From contig JAQWSU010000049.1 of NCBI GenBank assembly GCA_029243025.1, forward strand, positions 62,001-126,000: DNA of 64,000 nucleotides, written 5' to 3'. The translations under genes and the position numbers were made by a program. Origin of the DNA: Pirellulaceae bacterium (GTDB lineage Bacteria > Planctomycetota > Planctomycetia > Pirellulales > Pirellulaceae). Positions 30,201 through 31,889 of this stretch are shown piece after piece (position 1 is the first letter of the stretch; each line of letters opens with the position of its first letter). A model generated the notes under the pieces. That model did no database searches and was not told where the DNA came from. It saw nothing but the letters and a program-made list of their open reading frames with translations.

Positions 30201-31630
30201 TCCGTGCCGACAATCTTGCGAACGTGTTCGGTACCATCGGCCCGAACACGGGCTTCGTCAACGGCGTCGGACTATTTGTCGGCGTGGAAACCCTCCATGG
30301 TGGCAGCATGCCTGACCGCTTCGTTCTTTACAACGGACCTTTCCAAGGTGAGATCGATGGCCAGGCCGACAGTGACTCAATCGTCGCTTTCAACCTCCCC
30401 ACCATTTTCAACCTTACCGGAACGGATGCGGGAGACGTGGGCGGCAGCACAACCTTCTCCAATATCGAACATCTTCGAGGCGGGACCAACGACGACGAAT
30501 TCCACGTTTTAGGTGGGACGCTAACAGGCGATTTAGACGGCGGCGATGGAGTTGACACCCTGTTCGCCGATGACACGCCCAATACATTCGAAATCACTGG
30601 CATCGATGCGGGTACCCTTAACGGTCTCCCCTTCGACAACATCGAGAATCTCCAAGGCGGAACCGACACCGACCAATTCGTCGTGAATGGGGGAACTCTC
30701 TCTGGCACAGCCGATGGCGGCGGCAGCACCAACTCCTTGACCGCAGACAATACGTCCAACCTATTTATTATCGACTCCGCGAATGGCGGTACGGTTGGAT
30801 CCGTCAACCGCTTTGCGAACATCGAAGCACTGACAGGCAATGCTTCAACCGATTATTTCTGGCTTTCGGGAGGAACGCTTTCCGGCAACGTCGATGGCGT
30901 TTCGGGCACCAACTGGTTGCTCGGAGATAACATCCCCAGCGAATACACCATCGATGGTCCAAACGCGGGACAGGCAACGGGAATCACCAATGGATTTGCA
31001 AACATCTCCAACATTTACGCTGGAACCGATCCAGACACCATTACCCTAACCGAGACGGGAACTCTTTCCGGAAGCGTCAACTCCTCAGACGGCGATGACA
31101 CCTTCGAAATCACCCCCGCATTGGGCATCCTACTGACAGTTGCCGGCGGCAACGGACTCGATGAAATGACGGTTGATGCTGGAGCCGGGACTCCAAGCAT
31201 TTCCGCAACAGCCGTAACCGTCGCACCTGGTGGCGCGACGGTCAATTACAGCGACATCGAAACGGTTGCTGCCACCTGCGACGCCTGTATCCCGCCGTTA
31301 CCGGCCTTGGTCGCCGACCCGACCACCGTGCCTGCTCAGCAGGTCACCGGCGACTCGAATCACGATGGCGTGTTCGACTCTTCCGATCTGGTCACGGTAT
31401 TCTTATCCGGGGAATACGAAAACGATATCGCTCATGATTCGACATTTGAAGAGGGCGATTGGAATGGCGACATGGATTTCGATTCTGCGGATCTTGTTGC
31501 CGCATTCCAACGTGGAGCTTACCGCACACCGGTTGACGCACAACGTGACGACATCGCTGCCGCGGTAGACTTCTTCTTCGCGGACGAGGACGAAAAAGAA
31601 AAGAAGAAACCGCATGTCTTCCTCCCCTAA
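6278..31630 (+). CDS. Giant mosaic surface protein (8,450 residues): propeller, inactive lipase-like, PG-binding, RTX, SdrD_B, FG-GAP, dockerin
   Basis: One uninterrupted 25.4 kb frame. ATG at 6278 follows AGGAG with a 9-base spacer. There is no classical signal peptide. Instead residues 41-51 read LEPLEDRRMLA, the motif that opens many giant planctomycete exported proteins (LEPR-XLL type), after an Arg-rich segment. Domains in order: propeller with Asp-box motifs at ~328, ~399 and ~880 (60-1005); alpha/beta-hydrolase-like domain with GHGTG at 1142-1146 (1011-1281); peptidoglycan-binding-like domain (~1716-1756); large repeats (~1990-3965); RTX (~4056-4760); twelve SdrD_B-like modules (~4827-7281) interrupted by a dockerin (~5667), a propeller-like insert, two jelly-roll-like domains and FG-GAP repeats (~6805-7163); RTX (~7285-7595); ten 60-residue repeats (~7652-8278); dockerin (~8357-8418). 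It ends in an acidic then basic tail (DEDEKEKKKPHVFLP) without PEP-CTERM. It is probably an adhesin or matrix protein; function is inferred. No dedicated secretion genes are adjacent. Confidence 0.9.
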   Translation: MATYFRKSDSPKNRSRRRLRNNVAGQHSQIRSDAMRTQLLLEPLEDRRMLAVTSVLDDDAAWTAQGPAPILNDGSGEGIPAERPVSGAIQAVATHPSNAGIIWIGGTNGGVWRSESLLYANDGLDNDNQNGIDDPNEVWTATYGQDSIDNDFDGTTDEADEVHWQPLTDAQASLTIGDLVLDPSDATHNTLVVGIGRASSSAFRGGPNTGVLRITNASQPGPATVEELGLNDGRNISGVAAGMTDGGDNVVLVAANSYGVNSASPSLAGLYQIVNPGQLNEQVTLISGSGNLPVGPAYDVIVDPSDHTRFYAALGGHKNAGTSGGLFRTEDGGTTWTNVGDNPVINIAVSPPATPNDLSISAKTGLIEMAIHHSAAGNVLYAAIVNGESGNNRLDAIYWTDNQGANWSAMDLPQTVEDGTPYGINVGGQGSRHLSIAADPTDPNVIYIGGDRQPAGIGEETSSPQFPNSIGATTYGGRLFRGNIGWPLGSIAATGSVLSPQWTHLTHTNTTSNSAPHADSRNMDFSPDGTLIEVDDGGIYRRTTPTLNTGDWFSITGNLQISEVYSVAYDSNSHTIIAGSQDNGTSVQDGAGPNMTWRQFFGGDGGDVDVDPYTLASSNQSIRYFSAQGLGGLQRGVYNSSNAPQSFEELFPTSSFPFGFNAKFVSPLEVNKVPPTDAELAANQSTRIAIGGTNGVLEANDAGTAVGGASWTQVPTDPNFSGVNNYAMSYGGAKKGLAILAATNTSPIVITSNSHGLSNGAQVKISDVLGNTAANGSFIVSAVTPNTFTLDNSTGNSDYVSGGSWQELNPDLLYVGSVEIVNKAYVGQVWVRDSSGANLSPGGPLTTSSGDAAGVIRDVIVDPDDWETAYAVDEVGHVYKTTDTGASWTDISGNLRSLLSSATMQTSGVDANLWAAEVLQNIVLPGRGRTPQNVPVVGGAFGVFYLSNDKTPTGGSLWRRLGTEIPNSIVVDLDQGVDPDGNAILVASTLGRGVFSINLPKAFGLRQMVDPFSEDELDIWITGATIITHGFEPFDVAGDSMLPLATEIRNAADAGNGASGGAWLLDFDAITGGFDTVDSVLPTSSDAGTSGEIVLMFDWSEGSQHNSTGWTEAAGDALFGMISELGLIDPTTGSGVDLHFIGHGTGAVVTSEAVERLAYFNIPVDHLTYLDPHDFDQGLVFDGAQQLDTHAAMDQYGAAVWSNVEFADVYYQSRGSNGSSVAEEIVPLGRPIPGAANYQIKASTYLPSTNYQPLNVFGDHRYLWEGFYLSTINGETPIDNQIAGLSSDTPNPATPIPINDIGYAYSRIKNSESRPNANFFATPDRGSWTDGELYKEFDRVEFGGMNYIATRTHTAKASGVTEPTANHPPAADFWQLTTHPVLPQDHSHTPEYLVDPLTQAPNMGGLLDNRLSVDMVTNAKLRPEWNPLEITNGNFDDVGDLIGFSDRRLPGWSDFSTAPEFDPINVAIDLSAKYVTLDENQPGLTHNWVYVPAEAERLAIDLKVTRFSGNDRFELLLGDTVLVEEAPDTDDLDMTFITADFETHRFVVPASLRAGVHNLTVRLEDGGDNAFNSELAIDNLRFEGYLFEALAGDVTLIDLGAIVAGSAFNLLAPLVHDAGQVHTAADLDPVESPFADTGRLYLMPDFNTDGSTIVFDDDDLTPGNDDFATIRFSVDLGSGAVEKFAHVRVLDGYSTSGENSVILAGSVGSSGINNELEVYEVQQRLRYFNARGKNNAEVIVDGIAGTITKDAIRIFQAQTQEDGQGDPAVTSYYVDGRVDVGYRTIRWLNSPLAPSWGEVRTPLINRVDFADESFAASWTRETMERAVTARPELKRIGDFEEFGVNNLSEWPDNGPKFHPSPSNKAGNTIDWEIEQDALLGTGTGTDPIDLSLPFDINQPAITQAERDTIEDVLAFVVAAQAAGSQVDRVNIGGTGGQPSYQRIRSVLTALGVPNVTNSSGRNSYFSIHLLPPNGEWLLPQGVQDGLLSVLNSLRDNLASAFLSQELLQTTLPLVDMSIADSIDLATAIGGGIVDPITDLFNTVPGLHIHHLQELLSGHSYEQDNLRAELHNVHVDIDSSGSTDHFLLRFDLRAVQLNDVNAGGDLPQNSGSGPQNILDPTAAATNFSVDMRLPIQIRLPVDFDPLSDPESDILLTPDEVTINVASVNIRDFEASVGVMPVQVHHDPVAMLGQLAISFAEADANGQITLEQLNDPFLNDAIATSPVSSMLEGVLPLEHTFCNLLTPGAAPELTISAADIFTGVPAEFVGNADYSPLMIFENLTNVDIVSFLSSLSTTLSRISALTDSGDGLLQNIPFVSQSLTSIIDAGAMITDLIDDLTNGSEIFFENFNQLAERLQEALGTTAEALNVRCDTSTNSVLMDLNLDREYSLPVPLDFGESIGPLDVAADFNAELYALISANLTIGFDFNSSDVTPTEFLNTPLDELNGDTGIDTVVGPDLEIVLPNSVFSFNDVVGGLYTTVVPDTLATDLYKEELDNDVLSVGLLAEFSTAGHALTGGATIDVVDYGDRWTIQDGSHVYELVANGPTAIDVTVSSMIVVDLDSLAANATVEDAFNLINSATGGQVSHTVVADPDSGLAAGYRLDYAGIPVGAEPVYSILPTDGSEAAGDLGVFSQDTSGTGVVTGTIRTRALADRFFITEDSGVSLSAGLLADDMEVSASFGGLGLAIVNGDLNVAVDSSISLIDPGTGVNDNGRLTLTEIFDNSLGDMIDFQIPTITGSGRLPLIGQSEGFDINGVLGIDPNHPYTEAEDIIQPILIEDGPEVHISITSNPLNINVTTNQQFDDIIDGFQHFSVDSVCDGIQQLISLIRDADIDVLNKDLPLINKSVNDLIEVDGILQSIVDVLCADPEQLKTQVQTIVDEELDKADAPLGAIPNIFNDLDADQQATITELHNALMSALGQANLSDIPSLLAGVVSGFNSFIESLPPEVDSSQLSAVISNIDNLLPSADGIEATVEDLLGLAPGDFLIEFIDADGDLLTPGLAAVARLTLGVNHSETLPLDFDFGDDIPVDIETGGDLLVELGGELQLDFGVDLTEGLDAADRGFLLAYDNMTTQGTAAKLTAKVEATGLNMDIVVGGIGGANIVSGGRVELKDLHTSTTTPTNANGATTNFTIPTPVPGPAQDLAFVSVDGVVQRSDAYTLNVAGNQITFTSAPAAGPVIVHYPDASNAASLRLDLVDAASPGDSLKMVPFSELFDAGDGLSVGDFLDFSGIDGMLGAHLPFNIPLVNPFDVRGFINLSDLGDSNSFFLEFPTDLSSSLSTAGSADCDVPGMVSGIQTFLDVLDVSLQSEVMQQLPIVGDITAPGGFFSDVRDVIDTMLLALADTDSLRNFLFENLGEGTPAGTGAKLDILRDANGMSVNTLAEIGDFSDPALANQAVLPSSGSSCAAVKLRIGDSITLPVQFDLGLDSFVFDVEASGGLDLTLDYDIEIGLGIDKAKGIYFILNDDPADPEIEISPSVTLQDGTSLTVDLFFLRVSAEENPNGDPSIKTGLTGSIDLNINGSTGTPSELPLGDITSTPFADLFDLDLNVNAIVDLQLEGGTTDPNLPSVKVNFFLDWQFDANFGDPDPFEGTLNSFGFDDFRIDLGGYVAQVLQPIVAQIDEYLQPLDPLLEFIGLELPIISQVSELLGQGPVTVIDVISLFGEGADSVAEALDIVLTIREMIDRIGNSPSDSFEISFGNFDILSTGKDPRDENADISPSEDGGTITGEEDLDDKIADAEGDNSAEGFFAGILSTLREIGIEFPLLDDPFQAFNLLMGQPVDLVTYDLLGTEEHDRLEAGFDWGISLGILTPPVPLYANIFAGFDVFFDLKVGYDTYGLQTTGKAIDGFYFGDDRPLFGISAEFGAGAELNAGLIWAGVQGKLAADVGAGWNEVVEDDKMRFEEIAQRLGQGIECLFELRGSMDAVIEAYAGMGINIFGAKITIFEIFIDIFRATVFEFTAGCPPLPPPEPARMVGNELTLNIGPDAPYRQAGAEDGDEAVSVEYDADVDQYIVSGFGVIQEFAGASVSSISGDGGIGIDEITIDASVVIPVILSGGSEDDVLVGGSGPNVLQGGPGVDRLTGREDNDTLYGDDGDDTLLGGGGDDLIEGGEGNDQIRGDDGNDTLLGGDGDDDLSGGQGMDTISGNDGDDHLSGGPEGDSHSNTLSGNDGNDAIEAGGLGDTIFGDAGDDVINGNSGPDIIHAGTGNDIVLANGGADQIWGDDGNDDMDSGLGDDIFFFDTVGGAFEVDRVQDLTNGGLDRLDFSPLTASDPVSVNLLNGKASHTNRRVEISVPFDFEDATGGAADDTFYDNRRNNTFQGNDGSDKYFFHRADGLSNATHIDTINEQNDPTGLHDEINFADLPVSDPLVADVSAAETELAGVTIAVHTTRTLVTASNGQRAFIEDITGGAADDLIHGNDADNLLVGNAGSDEIFGNPGGDEIYGNAGSDTIEGDAGADVIFAGTGDDIAYGNGGTDEIHGGPGIDYIEGNSGSDTIYGDAGDDDLFGNIGADNIYGGTGNDFVFAGSGDDHAEGNAGFDTIFGENGKDTILGGTGEDRLFGMADDDTIEGGPSRDFILGDTGNDTLLGGSGDDFISGGGDSGNQSLDPLALTLNDNDFGDRIFGGDGHDFIVGGWPVGYSALQELVGNLFVDMFAEANAPPRPMIFTPFDSPLNFIDLFLTPGTFTFPRIPGGDSTVTFQSGPIAGSDQDDLIHGDFGNDLLVGDEGDDYLYGDWGNDVMFAYQISATEATLPNTTDRLEGGPDNDSPMCGTNGENLFIGGSSEQNLDYILTHPGAPFASPISGGYTFETCFDETPELLDNLPVEIHGQKYRDNDGDGVQGPEENGMDGWTIELRDIDGNLLASTVTTSVDLNEDGAIDPFTESGLYWFTDLEEEEDGNVESMLAGIYLVSEVLPIGWNQTQPVPGYELALDSGDVAQAVEYNFGGDPILAYTLALDSGLFPEDVEIATEVNFGNIELSTIIGFKWEDLDGDGIRDPEDPGLPGWEITLLKNDLSFSETVTTDADGQFRFNNVEPNELPVEWALLENLQAGWQPTAPASGLHVFDVGVAETIDEYNFGNVQLGAISGTKWHDLDADGIFDEDEIGIAGFEIYLDVNLNRQFDAGEPETTTDGDGNYTFSLPTFDILPGIYVVAEKPSAGWYQTYPGEAELGLHMVEVTSGSVFTDLNFGNYSKGTISGVKSSDPNGDGDLSDGAPLPGWTIFLDENDNGILDDDESWQITDINGFFSFPDLEPGDYIIAEVPQDGWAPTYPEPHVDSGRREYRAELKSASLFLAIFGNAPSIDIEGFKWHDLNADGIRDADEPGLANWTVYLDLNLNGELDFNEFNQPDEPTAVTRFDDPSTEQIDETGQYSFNDLPVGTYVVGEVQQDGWQQTYPAPPNGTHLISDNSEPPYQLDFGNVRTASISGSKWSDVDGDGERQYYDNIPNRPQGDVGLADWVIYLDLNENGILDANNEPFTTTANDNPDTEEDETGRYTFDDLLPGSYVVREVSQSGWIQSYPGKITNKPHQISLEPGEALTELDFANVESADIVGRKWLDANASGRQEQGEPGLPRWTIYLDLNLNGQLDINPFNQTPTEPYQLTDDNGDYRFTHLLPGTYVVAEVPGAHPWHQTYPDAANLNRHVIQLTAGETIRAVDFGNRRFGDCDNDGRVHQRELVQFAEAFHSEVGDPNFGKPGIGQYNICFDYELDGDVDFADLYQFRLALSPALPATIAAQVPAPPEPTPPTPFADSDGPVVKPTWDDVPVPLAALSDPCETDLCLTPPGEPGQGEIHGFKWLDLNGDSRRNDNEPPLAGITVYLDLNNNGRRDRLPFNGALAWEPYDITDPAGAYDFYELPANDYVVREVISDSLIQTYPTHHQLVSTYNPSTIFQYDPDTERADLFATVNIDQSLAGLSYSTADERVYGITDDGQLNVIEELRGVSRTIGQIGFSRREFIPVSVGEGDVAIDGNSFSLPNADYTATTYFVVGADQPLENHIFRAQLDYTGCHDDPNALLSCLPALSIGQDLGRLFDQLELHDLSGATVDGKGNLFVLAFQRNNLPAVAGVNVDTGQYVGPYTIPVEDNQLQLGGIDFDPVTKHMHGVISGSDNNWYFTIEPGGRLPEITVRPVQQDDQSDLQFIRTDAHRLFLDADDVVDGADFGNFAEASGSIHGIKWEDIDGDGRRGPNEPLLPGWTIYLDLNNNGVADRGEPSHVTNDDPDTRTDETGLYWFTDLPAGEYTVAEVPQDGWMQSYPSNQNYWNFENYEAGTRFESGDTFETSADDGQVTTVAVQPFVFQNGEQFAGTVVFDSQGTAGGTGSDISLNSANLLFDFAPTVSGASLLFGDFGGNSNLSINGEFAFAEELSDLHNTTLGGVSVSVQYFDNTHGILQLNGNVDSFAIGGQELWIDRLCARLAHTDDTPDATHVIDLSFGERIDNVNFGNMKLGEIHGRKWHDRNGNSEPDEGEYLEGWTIYLDLNGNHRYDDGEPSTVTDAQGRYWFTGLKDNTYTVGEVVQPGWEQTYPASHPGKDLFQFEDVAPAANYTFGQKFNIFAAAGSAASVTVGPFVNSGGNTTTNGTISVLEQGVPVNQALSINNATADFQFGETLTGITLLFSDLGGNVNLRINGQLENPGSMASLNNTLVGGSLVQVNQLTDNIGVLNISGEITSFAVGGQEFWIDNLIICGQPIPGTGVHTVPVRGDIHREIDFGNRRRPAKIHGTKFHDLDGDGVRGPNDRGILNWQIYLDNNNNGQYDEGEPLETTNQNGEYWFMNLEPGQYMVREVEQDGWTRTAPRVTFTDSQHSAGQLPIALASGDLDGDGTVDLVVADPGTESIQILTGQGDGTFSAPTTIGTPTLPSDLTLVDLDDDEDLDIVAVLPTSNELFTLFNAGDGSFATSHSMDTEAFPMTIISGDFDGINGADIAVGHGASDTTTVYLNNGSGSFEDSLNLITDAPSLDLAAADFNHDGRLDLAILGQANRRISVYVNEYDVENAALSFGLGAQLTVFPNDTRLAVDDFDQDGNLDFATTSFSEGLTSVFFGLSSAAELTYGPGFSLAGSIAPIGISTGDLDGDGLPDLVTTDRGSDDLRIFFSHGNRSFSASLSYDVAKQAQFVSLTDLNNDGFLDIVSADTNLTQPGVTTLLQGPRDGYLVDINYETPVHMDLDFGNFRNGRITGRKIHDLDCNGTLIGTEPGLDGFTIYIDLDDDGLHDSDEPFGISNLNGDYQITNIPPGTYSVREALFDDWVQSTPVTGRHIVTISQSGQTIADVDFGNFQYTPLPDGKDWMYGFDANDVMFGDNNVANPCILSLGDNDHLFGNRGDDILHGQLRNDTYYFESAIDTSVETDVIEELDDGGTNERWDEGIFDQLHFDGVPEKLFDGVGGNEPIMIDISGASPVLLIPNQIAEHTSPAGGIHVVVTQQAGQFDFIEQMVGGQSDDTLVGNSRDNLLDGRSGSDIEQGAAGDDTYVFVPGNPGDNDQLIETIGSDTIDFSRIPDAVTVDLGTPPSFTVAPVIAQWGLPQQTVESPVPGLYENVIGTVESDIIRGSDANNRLFGGGNNDSLYGLAGDDELIGGNDDDQYLFVDGFGTDLVIELVGGGTNDIMDFTAVTTPLTFTIGSDISVTDGINTATHDALEVETVLGGLSLTDTLISGDGDNFWIIDGVDTGTLNGVVFSGIENLEGGIGNDIFQFLPGGQLTGGINSGDGNDTFDFSLGGSVGGLVEGGLANDTILGNDDNRLWTITGLDAGTATGIGSFTSIENLTGRTGVDTFTLSGGTLTGTVDGGDNDDILNADNTANLFTLNGPNQGSATGIGTFLSVEHLVGNDSSDHFDMGTGSLSGSIDGGLGANTLTASDSPTTFTVNAPDAGSSTDVPTFSNIGNLTGGVHSDTYQLDGGTLSGLIDGQGGTDNLVADNVANTFTLTGTDTGTATGVALGFTHVENLTGGNLNDTLIITGGSIAGTFRGEAGIDLLRADNLANVFGTIGPNTGFVNGVGLFVGVETLHGGSMPDRFVLYNGPFQGEIDGQADSDSIVAFNLPTIFNLTGTDAGDVGGSTTFSNIEHLRGGTNDDEFHVLGGTLTGDLDGGDGVDTLFADDTPNTFEITGIDAGTLNGLPFDNIENLQGGTDTDQFVVNGGTLSGTADGGGSTNSLTADNTSNLFIIDSANGGTVGSVNRFANIEALTGNASTDYFWLSGGTLSGNVDGVSGTNWLLGDNIPSEYTIDGPNAGQATGITNGFANISNIYAGTDPDTITLTETGTLSGSVNSSDGDDTFEITPALGILLTVAGGNGLDEMTVDAGAGTPSISATAVTVAPGGATVNYSDIETVAATCDACIPPLPALVADPTTVPAQQVTGDSNHDGVFDSSDLVTVFLSGEYENDIAHDSTFEEGDWNGDMDFDSADLVAAFQRGAYRTPVDAQRDDIAAAVDFFFADEDEKEKKKPHVFLP
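9310..10120 (+). other. Lipase-like domain with Gly in place of the nucleophile (within the giant protein)
   Basis: Residues ~1011-1281 of the giant protein have the look of an alpha/beta-hydrolase: ATIITHGFEP near the start (oxyanion-type HG), VDLHFIGHGTGAVVTSEAV as the nucleophile elbow, LTYLDPHDF as the acid region and VFGDHRYLWEGFY as the histidine region. The elbow should read GHSxG. Here residue 1144 is Gly, encoded GGT at 9707-9709, one base from AGT serine. If the alignment is right the domain is catalytically dead and structural or binding only. Confidence 0.55.
12240..18170 (+). repeat. Three or more large degenerate internal repeats (helical plus beta segment) in the giant protein
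   Basis: At least three units share the same order: a helical stretch with a Cys (FCNLL at ~12992, VCDGIQQL at ~14730, DCDVPGMV at ~16140), then a beta stretch starting LPxxFDFG or similar. The beta starts are at ~13445 (LPVPLDFG), ~15330 (LPLDFDFG) and ~16540 (LPVQFDLG), followed by VDIE/FDVEASGG-type strands. A more divergent copy may follow at ~17100-18170. Insertions of other small domains separate the units, for example a VDGV/ITFTSAP strand pair at 15625-15870. Function unknown; the family name is unknown to me. Confidence 0.6.
18445..20560 (+). repeat. RTX (hemolysin-type calcium-binding) nonapeptide repeat block 1 in the giant protein
   Basis: Residues ~4056-4760 are dominated by GGxGxDxLxGG-type nonapeptides (for example GDDGDDTLLGGGGDDL and GGTGNDFVFAGSGDD), interrupted twice by ~100-residue segments with FxDLTNGGLDRLDFS-type sequence. 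RTX repeats form calcium-filled parallel beta-rolls and often occur in type I secreted proteins. At DNA level the block is rich in GGCxxCGATGGC-like units and could mimic a tandem repeat in assembly. Confidence 0.9.
20757..28120 (+). repeat. Ladder of twelve SdrD_B-like modules with inserted domains (giant protein)
   Basis: Twelve units share a start like GxKWxDLDGDGxR, a middle GWxIYLDLNxNGxxD and an end GxYxVxEVxQxGWxQTYP...DFGN. Their starts are near 20763, 21229, 21538, 21874, 22198, 22561, 22939, 23663, 24799, 25633, 26440 and 27808. This is the SdrD_B/Cna-B-like fold, with calcium-type DxDxDG loops. A dockerin-like piece (GDCDNDGRVHQREL, ~23276) and Pro-rich linker sit after module 7, a ~280-residue propeller-like insert after module 8, jelly-roll-like domains after modules 9 and 10, and FG-GAP repeats after module 11. 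Confidence 0.85.
26690..27765 (+). repeat. FG-GAP/VCBS repeats within the giant protein
   Basis: Residues ~6805-7163 carry repeated GDLDGDGxxDLVVA-type motifs (ASGDLDGDGTVDLVVADPG, VDDFDQDGNLDFATTSF, STGDLDGDGLPDLVTTD), spaced ~55-60 residues apart. These are the calcium-binding strands of an integrin-alpha-like seven-bladed propeller. They are inserted in the C-terminal half of SdrD_B module 11, directly before module 12. Confidence 0.85.
29230..31115 (+). repeat. Ten-copy ~60-residue repeat near the C-terminus of the giant protein
   Basis: About ten consecutive units follow the pattern ADNxxNxFxIxGxDAGxxxG, xFxxIENLxGGxxxDxF, GGTLxGxxDGGxGxDxL. Clear copies start near 29470, 29660, 29840, 30020, 30205, 30385, 30565, 30745 and 30925, and a partial one at each end. 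The GGxGxD ends resemble RTX, but the rest does not. A parallel beta-helix or beta-roll rod is likely. I do not recognise a family name. Confidence 0.7.
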
Positions 31631-31740
31631 GAGACAAATTCGACCTTCAGCTCAGTAACCATCCGGACTCCGCATCCCGGGCGCGTCACCGCGGCTGGTT
31701 TCATCACCTGGCAGCCACAAATCCGTTACACTAAAGTAGG

Positions 31741-31767
31741 GGCCCTGTTGGCTTAACAACAAGGGCC
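31741..31767 (+). terminator. Stem-loop downstream of the giant gene, possible terminator
   Basis: GGCCCTGTTG at 31741-31750 pairs with CAACAAGGGCC at 31757-31767, with one bulged A and a 6-base loop (GCTTAA). It lies ~110 bases after the stop of the giant gene and ~120 bases before the next start. It lacks a T-run, so it may be a terminator of the non-canonical type or an mRNA end-stabilising hairpin. Confidence 0.4.
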
Positions 31768-31889
31768 GAATGGCTCGACGGTTCGGCAGCCTGCTGATTC
31801 CTTCCAACTCCAGCCACCTAGACCACGCCCTCGTTGCAACCCTTGATCGTGGCCAGGATCACGAGCACCTGAAATCGCGGAAACGAGTG

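Noticed and set aside
31770-31889. Forty extra residues at the start of the alginate-lyase-like protein
   Set aside because: The signal peptide begins at the inner ATG (31890); the extra part is charged and not conserved in type.
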